Counted from the stretch's first letter, positions 1 to 12,725 are shown. The stretch is DNA of 64,000 bases from Eremomyces bilateralis CBS 781.70 (GCF_010015585.1 NW_022985074.1:310001-374000), one strand, 5' to 3'. Notes: generated by a model from the letters alone, not told the origin. Program-made: numbers and translations.

Positions 1-3000
1 TGCAAGAAGTATCCGACGACTTCCTCTCAAAACTCCTAGCACTCGATGCAATTCGCGAGCGTTATCCATATGTTTCACATGGACCTCCTGACCAAGATGA
101 TATCCCTTCCTTTACCAGCATGCATAGCGCTGTCGCCCTCAGCCGTTGGAATTTCAACTGGTATTCGCTTCCATTCAAGCGACAACACAAAGGAGCTGTC
201 ATCATCTCTATTCCAGAGATCTATAGGGAGGATGAAGACGAAGCATATCCCCTGGTTATTGCTGGTATCCACTTGGTCTGCGGACTGACTGATGAATCTG
301 TCGCTGCGAAGAAGTCACAGCTGGCCACTCTGATATCTCATCTTCAAAAGCACCATCCATCGAATCCGTGGATAGTTTCTGGCGGCTTTAATCTCACGAC
401 CTCTGCATTTACCATTGATCAAGCACTGAAAACCAAGTCCATCTCCTTGCAGGCTGTCTCAACCCTCGCTTCACTCGACCACATGCTCTTCGACGCCTCT
501 CTTCAGGATGCGTATTTTCTCGCTCCAATCAATTCCACCAGCGTGAGTAAAGTCCGCCTCACCCATGCGGCGATGGAGGAGCTGTACGAAGGCGAACAAG
601 GCGCAACTTTCGACCCTCTTCATAACCGTATCGCAGCCGACATAGTTGGTACGGGCATGAACCGTCGTCCCCAACGGTATGATCGGATATTGTTCAAAGA
701 CGCCGACGTTTTGCGTCTCGGCTCGTTCAGTATGTTTGGATTGCCGGAAACCTTACGGGAAGGAACGGTAGGCAACGATACCCCCAAAGGGAAGGAGCAG
801 TCACCGCAAATCGGCTATGGGAGCGGTCACTGGGGTGTCAGAACAACATTCAATGTTGCATGCAAATCTGATTCTACAGACAGCGCATCGCTATCGCTAA
901 AGCACCCATCTTTCGTTATGCCTCCGGTACCGGCCACCATTGTTACCCACCCTCTGGATGACTTCAACGCAGTTGTCGAGTGTCTGAGGCAGAATCCTTT
1001 GCATCTCACTACAGAAGACCAGGCCAAACGCACCGAAATCTATGTTCTGCTGAAAATGATCCTGAACCAGACTCTATCAGGAACCCCCAATGCTCAACAA
1101 GGCGCATCATTTGTCAAGTTTAAGATAGAGCTAGTCGGATCTGGGGCGCTAGGTACTGCAGACGCCTTGTCCGATATCGATATCATCTGCCTCGGTGCTG
1201 TCAGCCCACCCATTTTCTTCTCCCTCGCTATTAGTCGATTAAAGAAAGCGAAAGACAATCCCTACAATGTCACGATCCTCAGAAAGGTCGATGCTTCAAG
1301 CGGTACAATGCTTGAACTTCTCGTTCGGGGAATTCGGGTCGATTTGCATTACTGCACCGCAACCAAATTCCTAGAAAGGTACGTATCTCCTGAACAAGCT
1401 GGTCCAGAGTTTTGGTTACTAATACTTGCTTCAGGTGGCCTGAATCGATTTATCTGGCTCACAACAATCTAGCTTATCGCTTGTCGGGCCAGTCCATCGA
1501 CAAGCTTCAACCGTTGCGAGACATCCTCTACCTCAAGCGGACGATCCCGGATATGGCCAAGTTCCGCCTAGCAGTGCTCTTCCTCAAGGCATGGGCGAGG
1601 GGTCGAGGCATCTACAGCACCAGATTCGGATACTTGGGAGGTGTCCACATCACACTCATGCTGTCCTCCATCTACAAATCTCTGCTCCACCAAAGGGGTC
1701 ATGACCTGTCGATTCCGGGATTGATTGGGACGTTCTTCACCTACTACAGCCAATTCGATTGGAATAAATACATGGTGTGTGATCCGCATATGCCATACGA
1801 TGGCCGGTACTTCAGATCAGCTCAGGAACCTATGGTCATCCTGACGATGCACGCGCCAAAGAAGAATGTCGCAAAGTCAGCAACAGTGCCGACCGTGAGG
1901 GCGATCGTCTTTGAACTCTCACGCGCCGCCCACGCAGTAAGAGCGTACACCGACCCCTTGAAGTGGTTCAACTATTGCACTACTAGTTCTGAGCTCCGAG
2001 GGCCCGACTCGTTGGTTCTGCCACGTCGAGGCAAAGTCCTCTCTTGGCCCGACTTTCTCGACGACCCCGACCATGTCGATCCAAGTCGCGCTACGGGAGC
2101 TTCCGAGTTTCTTCGCAATTCTAGGACTCTTCTGCAGATAAATGTCCACTATTGGGGTGGGTCAGTGGTGAAAGGGGGCCAATTTCTCGGCTGGCTGGAG
2201 TCAAAGTTGTTGACGATATCTGTCGGTATGCTGGAATCGGTCTGGAAGGCGTCTCGGGGTTTAGAGTTGACATTTTACAGAGCTAAGCAAGGCCATCGCA
2301 CCGTACTTTTGTCGAATTTGGCCTGGTCGGTTCGCACAACCTCCCCTTCTAGACTCAACTTCCTACTTTGGCTGTTATTTATTATCCATACGGCGATGCG
2401 CTCGGACAGATGGCCTGTTCCCATCTACTACGACTGTATCAGTTGCGGTTACGGAGATTTTGAGCCAATTTTGCGAAAAGTTCTGCGACCAGATCCGTCA
2501 GAATGAGAAGTATTACGATCCCGCTTCATGCGGGATCGATGCCGCACTAGTGTCTGGAAAGGAAGTCCAAGATCTCGTGCTCGATACAAGGAACTGGGGC
2601 ATGCACGCCGCAGAGGATCTTCCCCCTGATGACGAGTTCGGGGAAGAGGATGATTTGGTGGTCGATGGCGACCCTTCGGCAAACGAGCCGAACAATCAAT
2701 CTGGGCACTTAGCCGGCGGCCCGAGACAAGACTCAGTCGTTACCGAACGTGCTGGCCCGGTTCCTCAAACATCCCACGCTCCGTTGCGAACGTCAGCCGA
2801 CGTCCTCAACCGCATTCTCTGGGACGAGATCATGGACACTGACGACTATGTCATCGGCTATGAAGATCGATTCCTCGGGGTCCAAGAGATACCCGCACGG
2901 CGGTGGAAGAAGAACACGACGGATGAAGAGTTCATTCCGATGCATCGTGTCGTCTATTTCCGCAGGAAGAGTGACGACGTCAAGGTCTGGGATAAGCCAA

Positions 3001-3119
3001 GTAGGACGGATTTGGTGTTTGGTACGGGCTTGACTTCTGACTCTCAGAGGGAGTCGCTTCCTCGTCTAGCTCTGCGAGTTGACGAGGATGCTTGCTTTTT
3101 GCCACAGGGGATTACTTAG
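1..3119 (+). CDS. EEP phosphatase / poly(A)-polymerase-like nucleotidyltransferase / MJ1316 domain fusion protein (5' partial)
   Basis: The reading frame is already open at base 3, so the start lies upstream. Exons: <1..1378, 1435..2225, 2281..3119; both introns (56 and 55 bases) are GT-AG and restore frame exactly. The N-terminal part resembles an endonuclease/exonuclease/phosphatase fold. After it comes a nucleotidyltransferase core with the motif GSGALGTADALSDIDI (about 1136-1185), then a poly(A)-polymerase-like central and RNA-binding region (RIWPGRF near 2310). The C-terminus is an MJ1316 'RNA cyclic group end recognition' domain (IGYEDRFLG, then MHRVVYFRRK, about 2850-2970). Fungal proteins with this domain chain are predicted RNA end-processing or repair enzymes; no reaction is proven by the sequence. 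A 2H phosphoesterase domain may sit upstream or be absent. Domain identity is fairly sure, function is inferred. Confidence 0.82.
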
Positions 3120-3585
3120 AGCGAGTGAATTTTAGTGGCTGCTGTTCTCTTGAGACTAGGAGAGTCTTTATATTCTAAACATTCGCTCGTATTGTGTGCT
3201 GTCTTTGATCATATTGTCCGTATCATGCCTATTGTGCCATACAATGAGAATGCCTTCCATGGTGGTCGTGCAGGTGGAAATAGTAAACACTACAATTTTG
3301 TCCATTTTGAACCATCCTGAACATCTCAAAATTCAAGTGAAGTGAATGCGGCGTTTGATGTCCCGTCACGGTCGGCTCCGAATTCCTATTCGCGTTGGCA
3401 ATTTCCCGCGATATCGGCCCACCTTGCCGACTCCACGTTTATGGGGAAGCCGTTCACGGTTCCGCATCATTTCGTAATTCGCCTCCCGAGCCGAGGGCCT
3501 GATGGATCAACATTAAATAAAACCAATATCATGAACCGCCATATTTGAATTGTCCGCTTGGATTTCCAAGACCGCCCAGCAAACA
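3120..3585. other. intergenic, no gene seen
   Basis: This gap separates two genes on the same strand. It must hold the 3' end of the upstream transcript and the promoter of the CoA-transferase gene. The only open frames are short, begin at GTG and have no recognisable similarity. Confidence 0.6.
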
Positions 3586-5190
3586 ATGTCGTTCTCTATT
3601 CCTTCTATAGCCCTGCGCCGGGCATTCCCTCGGGTTGCTCACACACACGCCACGCGATGCAGGCGGCTGGCCACTACAGCGGATCCAAAGCTGCCGTTGG
3701 CTGGTATGCGGGTGTTAGATATGACCAGAGTTCTGGCAGGTGTATGTAGTCTTCCATATTGACGACCTCCTCCCCTACGCACCGACTAATTCCTCCTTAG
3801 CCATACTGCACACAGATTCTAGGAGATCTTGGGTATGACCCAGTATGAGTCAAGCGTACGAGGTGGTCAGAGGCGATAGTGCTAATTCGTAATGACTTGA
3901 AGGGCCGAAGTCATCAAAATTGAGCACCCTATCCGTGGGGATGACACAAGAGCTTGGGGTCCGCCGTACGCGAAATATAAGGATCTCACGAACCAACATG
4001 CGCCAGGGGAGAGCGCCTATTTTCTTTCCGTATGCTCCCCTCCGGGATTCAATGCTCTCAACTTACCCTATGAAAGGTCAACCGAAACAAGAAGTCTCTG
4101 GGACTCTCATTCGCCAGCCCGAAAGGCGTCGAGATCCTCCATCAACTGGCGGCGAAATGCGATATCCTGGTCGAGAACTACCTCCCCGGGGGGCTGAAGA
4201 AATACGGCATGGACTACGAGACGCTCTCGAAGATCAATCCGAAACTTATCTACGCGAGCATTACCGGCTACGGGCAAACGGGGCCGTATAGCAACCGAGC
4301 GGGCTATGATGTGATGGTCGAAGCGTAGGTGCTCTCTACCTTTTCCATCGACTCGCTCTAACATTCTGCAGCGAATTCGGACTTATGCATATTACCGGCG
4401 CACGAGACGGCCCACCGGTCAAAGTGGGCGTCGCAGTCACGGACTTGACTACGGGGTTGTACGCATCAAACTCGATAATGGCAGCGTTGCTCAGCAGAGC
4501 AAATACCGGGAAGGGACAGCATATTGACCTGGCATTGAGCGATTGCCAAGTTGCCACCCTCGCCAACATTGCAAGCTCAACCCTTATTAGTGGAGAGAAG
4601 GACTCCGGGCGGTGGGGCACAGCGCATCGTATGTCTCCTTTTATCCATGCCGCTGTCCCCTTGTCCCTCGCTGACCTATATTAGCGTCGATCGTGCCATA
4701 CAAAGGCTTCGCCACCGCGGACGGCGACATTCTCATTGGCGGCGGCAATGACCGCCTATACGGCATCCTCTGCCAGAAGCTCGACCGACCAGAATGGGCG
4801 ACCGATCCCCGCTTTGTGACCAACGGCCACCGCGTCCAAAACCGCAAAACTCTCGAATCCATGATCGAGATCGAAATGCGGCGCAAGACGACCGCCGAGT
4901 GGCTGCAGGTCTTTGAAGGGAGCGGTATGCCGTATGCTGCCATCAATGACGTGCAGGCGACGCTGAACCATGAGCATGTGCGCGCGCGGAACATGGTGGT
5001 GAAGGTGCAGCACGAGGCGTGTGGGGAGATGGAGTTGGTGAATACGCCGGTAAAGTTCTCGGATAGTCAGCCGGGGGTTCGGACGCCACCGCCGACGTTG
5101 GGGGAGCATACGGATGAGTTGTTGAAGGAGTTCACCAATTTGTCGGAGGAGGATGTGAGGGCGTTGAAGGAGGAGGGGATTATTGCATAG
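3586..5190 (+). CDS. Class III (CaiB/BaiF) CoA-transferase, probably mitochondrial
   Basis: Family III enzymes move CoA between carboxylic acids through an aspartyl-CoA thioester. Six exons give a continuous protein of about 440 residues, the usual family length: 3586..3741, 3801..3832, 3903..4029, 4077..4324, 4372..4628, 4685..5190. All five introns are GT-AG, 47-70 bases. The ATG at 3586 starts an Arg/Ser/Ala-rich, acid-poor leader of about 30 residues typical of a mitochondrial presequence. The core begins LAGMRVLDMTRVLAGPYCTQ, and the motif AGYDVMVEAEFGLM carries the expected catalytic Asp, followed by GGGNDRLY. The closest functional guess is the succinate-hydroxymethylglutarate/glutarate (SUGCT) branch; formyl- or oxalate-CoA transfer cannot be excluded. 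Neighbours are unrelated. Confidence 0.9.
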
Positions 5191-5653
5191 GCATCCTGGA
5201 CTTATACCCTACCACATGGAATTTTTACCACAACTCCGGGGGCTTGCATTACGCAATATACCATTAGTCCGAACTACCATGGTCTACTGGGACCGACGCG
5301 ATCATGAACATATTTGTGTCTATAGTCTTCCCTAACAGTATGCAAGGAGATTGGAAACCGTTACAAGAAACATTTGCTTGAAGCGGTAGCGTCGTTTTCA
5401 GCTTCCCTTTCCATCAAGATAACTGTTATGGATCTCACATTTTGGTTGAACTGATAGTGGTGGTAACGAGTAAACCTTTCCTAGGTACGAGTAAAGAAGT
5501 TTCCAAGAGGCTTGATAGGTATGTGGATATATTTAAGCAGGATAGGTCATGTAACCAAAGGAAATCAACAGGGATCCCTCACAGCACCCTATCACTCTTT
5601 CTGACGTGTTTTACTGCATCGCACAAGTGCTTTGGGCCTTTCCCGGTCGCGTA
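5191..5653. other. intergenic between convergent genes, no gene seen
   Basis: This is the 3' flank shared by the CoA-transferase (plus strand) and the copper amine oxidase (minus strand). No open frame here has coding character. Both polyadenylation regions should lie here. Confidence 0.6.
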
Positions 5654-7949
5654 CTATGACAGCGTGCAGCTTCCGTTCCGTTCTTGCGTCGGCGGCGGGA
5701 CGTCCAACGCCGGATTTTTGTCGAAGAAGTTGACTGGCTTCAGGCAAACCCTCAGCGTATCGCAAGGCATGACTGGGAAATCTTCAACTCGGGGTATCTG
5801 TTATCACACGTTAATGACACTCTCTTTCGGTTGCGTAGCTACGGGGATTATATGTTGCTTACGTGGTTGATTGCGAATTGGATCCAGATCACAATGTCTT
5901 CATTGACGACTTTGTCTTTTCGATTTGCCCATGTCCTAAGTCCATCCCCTCCTCTTGACTGGTTAGTGTACCGTCCAGCAGCATAGAGCTCGTTCTTCTT
6001 GTATTTGGTCACATAGATGTTGTGGTCGGCAAACGGGGTGCGTTTGTAGTTGTATGAGCCGGGGTCGGCAATGATCTTTTGGAAATCCGGCACCACGACC
6101 TTGTAGCCAACAGGTTCCTTGTTGACCGGGTTGAGCACCTGGGAGTTCTGAATTTTGAATACTCGGCCCTTGGAGCTGTCCAAGTCGAACCCCCCGGACT
6201 TGTAAATGGCAGTTTCCTCGGTGTAGTACCCGGTTCCGTGCAGGTTGAAGTCGGATCGTGGTATCCCAAGGGCCTCCTCATATACTACACGGTTCTGAAT
6301 ACCGTCGATCATAGGGTCCAATCGAAGGGAGAAAAAGTGCTGATGGTGAGAGGCCAATACTCCGGGATGCATAAAAGTGCCCCAGGGGACTGATATATCT
6401 TTGTCAATCGGCTGCGTTGAAAGAATTCCCGTCGCCCGGACCTCGTAGCTAATCTCTCCTGCTTGGTTGAAGACGAAAGCGAACACGTAGTCATAATTGT
6501 TAAGGGTTATGATTGATTGAAGAACCAGTTCGCGATTTCGGGTAATTCCAGCGTTTCCCGTCCGAGGATTCGTATGTTTCCAACCGATACCATTGTCCTG
6601 TATGAAGAGCGTGAATATTCGAAACAGTGGTACCAATCTGCCAGAGGACTGACCTGTTCATGGATGCAGATGCAGTTCTCTTTCAGCATGACATCCCCAT
6701 CCCCAGTGGAAAGATATGCCGAAAGGTAGTAGATAGCGCCCAGACAATCGCACCCGAGCTTCAAATTGTTGGCCGAATATCCTGCCCCGTGATCTCCAAG
6801 GTCAAAGGCACATTTCCTATGAAATGGATTTCGCGGGTCGGCGTAAGAGACGTTTAGCTCAGACAAGGAAATGCGATAAAACAGCGGTCGGCCATCATAC
6901 CGGACCTATTCTTATATCAGCCGAATGCGGAAGCAGGTTAGGCCACTCTTTGCCAGAGACTGCGGCGAATAACATACATCGTACAACATCATTCCCTCTC
7001 TTCCGTTGAAGTTGATTCTGAAGTACCACTTCTGCCACTTTAGTGTTTGGGAGCCCGACTCTTCACCGATCTCAAAGCTAGCTCCATCGGGTTGAATGAC
7101 GATGAGTGGTTTCAGGTCCTTTCGGAGAGTTTGGTACTGGGGCATGTACTCATTCGGTGGAGGCGGCTTGTATTGTTCTCCGGGTTTCAGAGTACGATCG
7201 GCTCCGGTGGGAAGTCGATCAATTCTTATGATTCGTTGGCCGACAGCTTCCACAACAGGAGATATAGGCAGAGGGAACGCATAGTAGTTGGAATCGAGTT
7301 CGGACGGATTCCCTGGGTCTCTAAGATAGAGATAGCACTGAAACATCCTTCTGTAATTATTAGTCGCATCCGTACCTAAAATTCCAGACTGTCAATTAAA
7401 TTCTAGGACTCCTTACGACATCCATTGATAGAGAACCAATACGTACCATATATCCATACAGCACAGACTACCAGTGACATGTCGTCGATCCCAAGATTCC
7501 GGATCTCTTCATTGACGTTCGAATCTTCAAGCACCAACTTCTTGACGGCCTCGATTTCCAGCTCATCGGGCCGTCCATGGACATTCGGTCCCAGCTGGCG
7601 ATTGTAAACCACCGTATCTTTCGTGACATTGAGTAGCGCTTCATAGGGTTGTTCCTAGTTTCTGTCGGCGACTACCTAATTGAAGGCAGGAGGGGCGACA
7701 TACGTTCCCTTTGACATAGTAGGATACAATACTCTCCCGATCGATGACAGGTGGAGTTGGCCTCCTTGAATGCTCCGCATCGAGGAACTCCAGTACGAGT
7801 TTCTTGTTGGGTTCGTTTAAGGTGATAGACTTGAAGTCCAATCCGAACTCAGGAGGGTGTAAGGCTCGAACCAATACGCTGGACCGTCTGATTTCGTTGG
7901 CAGAGAGCTGAGAGAGGGGATGGACACGAGGTGGGGAGGGATTCGACAT
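5654..7949 (-). CDS. Copper-containing amine oxidase (TPQ type)
   Basis: Oxidises primary amines to aldehydes with release of ammonia and hydrogen peroxide. Six exons on the minus strand: 7704..7949, 7447..7654, 6978..7375, 6654..6905, 5863..6597, 5654..5797. They join in frame through five GT-AG introns into 660 residues, the normal length. The Tyr of NNYDY (about residue 403) is the self-processed topaquinone precursor. Copper ligands are the two His of HQH (453, 455) and a His at 613, which is the last codon of exon 5. The catalytic base should be the Asp of CAFDLGDHG (about 319). The last exon supplies the conserved tail [11 protein letters not shown]. No signal peptide and no peroxisomal C-terminus (ends CTLS) are visible, so it may be cytosolic. 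The substrate (methylamine, benzylamine or other) cannot be read from sequence. Confidence 0.93.
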
Positions 7950-9284
7950 TTTAGACCATGGTAGACTAATATAAGAATATAGGGAGGAGTAGGTGATGGT
8001 AAATGCTTCACAACACGTAGTGTAAGACTTGTACAAGAGAAGACCCGATATATGTAGAATGGCAAGACAACGATTTAAATACCCGGAGGAAGGAGCATCC
8101 GCGATGATAGGATCAGAGCACATACCACCATTCAATGGATATTTATTCATTCCACGTAGTATCTTCTAGAAATACCGTTTTAGCACCTATCAACCGTAGT
8201 TGTGGTTGCCTTGAGACAACAGTGAAGAAATGATGAGAGTTCAAGGCTGATTCTTTGACATGCTGGAATCATAGATCCTTTAACTTAAGCGCAAAGGGTG
8301 GCTAGTATTACGATTCCGCGAATGAGTGCGATGATAATCCCAGGGTTGCTCGGATCGACACCGGGGACCTCCGCTTAGTGTTGCACTCGTACTCCCTGAT
8401 ATTGAGCTATCGGGCGCGGATGATGTCCTACTGTGTTGTCTCGGGGTCTCGGAGTGCCAAGGAAACCGAATGATTTGATAGAGCCAATTCAGACACCCTA
8501 GCTGTTGACTTCGTTGCTCCTTCGATTCAAGATAGCGGGAATCTAGAACCGACCTTGATATAGAAATAATGTAGTACGCTATCGACCGCATTGAGATCAT
8601 TTTAGTAGAAAATCCCATTTGGCAGATGTGAAGGAAAATCTCGGTAGCATCGATTCCGTACGAGCAAGGAAAAGTGATAAACAAGCTGATATTGGCCAAC
8701 ATGCCTGTAGGCAGTACTGCTAGGTCTGGAAGATACTCCGAGACACAGAGGTTGTAGAGCCTAAACAGGTTTGTTGGGTACTCACAAGGTCTAGGAAAGA
8801 TAATCATCCGTTGATGGGCTCTTGAAGCTTCATTCATAACTTCTCCATACTCGACTTGGTTATAGTTAACAGCATTACCAGATCTTCTACAGGAGTAGTA
8901 GAAGCAGAGTGAAGAGCCGTTGGAGCTCCAGGAGACAATGCGAGGACTGTGGGCGGAGTCTCAAACCATCTCGATGGGGAAGGCAAAACCATTTGCCAGT
9001 CGGATAATTCAAGATCGGATAGTATTCAACAGCAAGTTTCATGCTGATCTTGAATACGCAGCTTCAAGTCAATCAGGGAATTTGCACGTGACCGTCTAAA
9101 AGTTTCAGCCACAGTGTGGCACGGCACGGCACTGTGTGTCCAGCTGGCTCCAGAAACCAATGATGCAATATATCGTCGTGATATTCCGCCTTGCATTTCA
9201 ATTCAAGAGCCTGGCTACTCCACACCCACGCTTTATACATTTTCCGTCTTTCCCGATCGATAAGCCCTCCACCATCCCTCCACT
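7950..9284. other. intergenic, one doubtful minus-strand ORF
   Basis: The region contains the amine oxidase promoter, with a TATTTAAAT-like box near 8071-8085 on the minus strand. An open frame of 185 codons occupies 8280-8837 on the minus strand. It has some hydrophobic stretches but no family I recognise and a Ser-rich, low-information tail. A tRNA-like sequence lies inside it around 8347-8417 (minus). I do not call either as a gene. Confidence 0.5.
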
Positions 9285-10387
9285 ATGGGAAACGACGGCG
9301 GAAGCATCCCCACGCGGCGCGAACTCGTGAAAGAAGCCGCCAAAACCCCAACAACCACGCAACTCAAAGAGCGCGCCGTCGAGGCGCAATCCTACGGCTG
9401 GTCGACAGATCCATTATCCCGTAAGCCCTTACAGCCTCCGATCGTCAGCGATGCATCGGGGAAACTGTACAACAAGGACTCAGTCCTCGAGCACCTTCTG
9501 TCCGCGAACGCTGAGCCGGGGTCGCTGGCGGCACGGAGGAGGGAGGAGGCGGAGACGATCTTGGAGGGGCGGGTGAATGCGCTGAGAGATGTGGTGGGTG
9601 TGAAGTTGGAGGAGAGGGGTGATGGGGAGGAAAAGAGATTTGTGTGCCCGATTAGCGACAAGGTGCTGGGACCCGGGACGAAGTGTGTGTATATTGTTCC
9701 GTGCGGGCATGCGTTTTCGGCGGTGGCAGTCAAGGAGGTTGCGGGGGAGAAGTGTCTTGTGGTAGGTGATCTCTCATTTATTTCCTGCCGAGCTCCGACT
9801 GGGTAAAGGAGTCATGGAAGTCGGAGTATAGCTGACCAAAAGCACAGTGCAACGAGCCATATGCACCGAACGATATCATCCCGATTCTGCCAACCGATCC
9901 CCTCGACCTGGCGCGATTGTCGCTAAGAGTGAAGATACTCAAGGAGAGAGGACTATCGCATTCGCTGAAGAAGCTTCCGGGCTCCAAGAAGCGCAAGCAG
10001 GCGGCAGCAGTGGCGGCCACCGCAGCAGATTCAGATTCAGCTCTGAAATCCTCCACCTCCACCACTGTACCCGACACCGACATCACCCCGTCCACCGCTA
10101 CCACCACCGCCCTATCTTCCGCACACCCGACCACCCCACCCACCACATCCCGCGTCCCTCCCCCAACGACTGCCAAATCTACCGAAAGCATCCACAACGC
10201 ATCCACCCGCGCGCTAGCCAGCAAGGTGCTCTCGGAGCAAGATCTCGCGAACAAGCGACGAAAACTACAAAAGAACGAGAACTTGGAGAGCTTGTTCTCG
10301 AATAGAGGGGAGGGTGCGAATAAGGCGAATACGAAGGATTTCATGACGAGGGGGTTCTCGATTCCGGCGGGGGCGAAAAGGACGTAG
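9285..10387 (+). CDS. rtf2: Replication termination factor 2 (Rtf2) family protein
   Basis: Rtf2 proteins act at stalled replication forks and, in fission yeast, at the polar barrier RTS1; they are also linked to splicing. Exons 9285..9761 and 9848..10387 (GT-AG intron of 86 bases) encode 338 residues. The start MGNDGGSIPTRRELV matches the conserved Rtf2 N-terminus. A RING-like region follows with VCPIS (about 124) and a VPCGHAFS motif (about 140). The C-terminal third is Ala/Ser/Thr-rich and then Lys/Arg-rich, ending in the family-typical TKDFMTRGFSIPAGAKRT. The gene converges on noxR. Codon endings shift from C-rich to G-rich along exon 1. Assignment is secure; the fungal role is known only from relatives. 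Confidence 0.93.
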
Positions 10388-10845
10388 GGTTGGGGGTAGG
10401 TTGGGGGGTGAGTGTGGGATGTGGGGGATGAAGAGATCACGAAGCTATATTTTCTGGTGCATTTGATGGCGTTAGGGTTGGCTTTGGGATAGAGTGACGA
10501 TACTAGGCTTTTCATGACCATGGACGGCAGGTGGTGCAACGAGGGAGCAACTTTGTACACAAATGACTGGAAGGCCTGACTGAGAGATTCATCAGATGAT
10601 CAATAGCACTAAATCATGCTAGCTGCTATAGGGTATGCATATCGTTTAAACACCCTCTCGCTGTGTCCCTTCTCTGCCATCGCCGTCAATCGGTTCCCAA
10701 TGCTGCTGGAGGAGATTAAACATGAACATAAAGAACTCGTCGCCGTGCCGCTCTAACCAAAAACCAAAAACCGAACAAATGTTCAATCCCAACGTGAATA
10801 TCGTATGTATTATGATCCCAAACTCCAGGTCATAACCTCCACCCC
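10388..10845. other. intergenic between convergent genes
   Basis: The shared 3' flank of rtf2 and noxR. Short open frames on both strands here are extensions or antisense of the neighbours. No separate gene is supported. Confidence 0.6.
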
Positions 10846-12725
10846 CTACCCAATCTCCCCCAACCACACCTCCATCTTCCCCATCTCCGACCCCTCCATC
10901 CTCGCCACCCTCCGACTCTCCATCACCGCCAACTCCAAATCATCCCGATCGCTCATCGTGATCAAATCCCCCCCCTCCTCCTTCGTCATCACCTTAAACG
11001 CGTTCCGCAACCCGAACTTCATCCGGATCCCGTCCACGAAATCCGCAAACTCCACTGCTGGCCCGATCAGCACGTACCGCGTGTCCGCCGCGTGCACCTT
11101 CACCCGGATCTTCCGCAACGTCACGCTGTTGCTGTTGCTGTTACTATTGCCATTCGACGACCGGTACCCATACTCCCCTCCTCGCCCCCCCGCCCCCGGC
11201 CCTCGCGACCGGGATCGTGACGCCCGCCTCCTCCGCCCCCCCGACCCATTCGTCCTTGCCCTTGAGACCATCTCGAAGTCCGGCTCCGACTCACTCCCGC
11301 CGAACTCGTCCTCTTCCTCGATATACCCAACAATAGCGCGCGGGGCACCGGCCGGGTTTCTCGCCTGAGATCGCCGCGCGCCGCGCCCGCCGTACAGATC
11401 GTACACATCCTCGGTGGAGGCGGTATCGTCGTCGAGGGGATCGAAGGAGCGGCGACGGGGCCCGCGCAGGCGGTCCTGGGAGGGGGTGGCGTAGCGGTCG
11501 TGGTCGCGGCGGGGGCGCTCGGACATGGAGCGCTGGGTGCCGAGGCGGGGAGGCGGGGCGGGGTTAGTGGGTTGGGGTTGGTCGAAGCCGGCGACGGAGA
11601 GGTCGAGTGGGCGGGGGTAGGGGCGGACCCCGTTTTTGACGCTCTGGGCGCGGGAGAGGGGGTCGGGGCCGGAGCGGCGTTTGTCAGGGGGGGGAGGGGG
11701 GCGGGAGTCGACTTCGGGGGGAGGAGTGGGGGGGAAGACTGTGCGGTTGATGGGGGGCTCGGATTGGAGGCGCGTGTTAGAGCGGGAGATGAGGTTGGGT
11801 TTGACGAGGTTGGTGGCGGCGTAGGACAGTTGGGATTCGGGGCGGTCGTCTTTGGCGGGGAGGGAGGTGGCGGAGGCGGCTTTGATTTCGGCGCCGGCGA
11901 AGCCGGTGTAGAGATTGTTGCGGTCGGACGCCGCGACGAGACGGGCGCGGCCGAGGTAGTCTTTGGTTTTGAGGTTTTTGACTTTGGCGGCGTTGGGACG
12001 ATAGATGATGCCGACGGGGATAGAGAAGACGGTGTATCCCTGGATCATGTCAGTCAACATGTTTGGAGAAAGCTTGGAAAGGGGGGAAATTTCGGGGGGG
12101 ATAAGTTACTTACTTCAGCTTCTTCCCGGATAGCGTCCTCAATGACTTCGTGATCCGGCATGGTCTTTTCGCGAGCAGCGAAGGCGAGATCCTGCATACC
12201 CGCCGTCTTTTGCTGTAGGTAAATGTAACATAACCCCCTATTAAAAAGGGCTTCGCAGGAGTGAAGCTTGAATTTGAGGCCGAGCTGCTCGTAGTCGATG
12301 TTATTGTGACCGCGAAGGTACAATAGGGTGTCGTTGAAGTTGGCCAGTGCTTCCTCGAAATCGCCCATGAGGAAATTCGAGACCCCTTGCTGGAAATAGG
12401 CCACGGCCAGGTATTTGTCGAGGGCTAACGCTCTTTGATAGCTGTCCACCTGTGATAAATTAGCCAGATCCTCTATAGGGAAGACCCAATTCTTGACATA
12501 CCGCTTTCTCGTGCTCCCCTAGGGTCGCAAATATCACTCCCATGTTGAACAGGATCTTGGAGGTATCGGCGATATTTCCGAACCCCTTGAGCGCGTCATC
12601 GAACTCATTGTTGTCATAGTGGCCTAGTGCCTGTACCCACGTCTCGATTTCCTTGAGTGGATGTCAATCTCATTTTCTCTCTGCAATATCCCTGATATGT
12701 GACTGCTTACCTGTTTCAGCGACAT
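10846..12725 (-). CDS. noxR: NADPH oxidase regulator NoxR (p67phox-like)
   Basis: NoxR binds Rac GTPase and activates the fungal NADPH oxidases NoxA/NoxB, which control hyphal fusion, sexual fruiting bodies and infection structures. Four exons on the minus strand (12711..12725, 12502..12651, 12114..12449, 10846..12039) with introns of 59, 52 and 74 bases give 564 residues. A five-codon first exon (MSLKQ) is followed by tetratricopeptide repeats (about residues 6-160: ALGHYDNNEFDDALKGF, AVAYFQQGVSNFLMGDFEEA). The activation-domain-like segment GYTVFSIPVGIIYRP opens exon 4. A long Pro/Arg/Ser-rich linker follows. The C-terminus is a PB1 domain with an acidic OPCA-like stretch (EEGGDLITMSDRDDLE) that should pair with the PB1 domain of Cdc24. 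The tiny first exon rests on splice logic and the conserved start. Confidence 0.93.

Noticed and set aside
8280-8837. 185-codon minus-strand frame between the amine oxidase and rtf2
   Set aside because: There is no family resemblance, codon usage is unlike local genes, and a usable GTGAGT donor early in the frame leads to no convincing exon chain. Left as a doubtful frame in the region note.
11500-12153. 217-codon plus-strand open frame rich in Gly, Val and Glu
   Set aside because: It is antisense to noxR exon 4, whose frame has clear TPR/PB1 protein similarity. The long frame is a by-product of high GC and C-ending codons on the coding strand.
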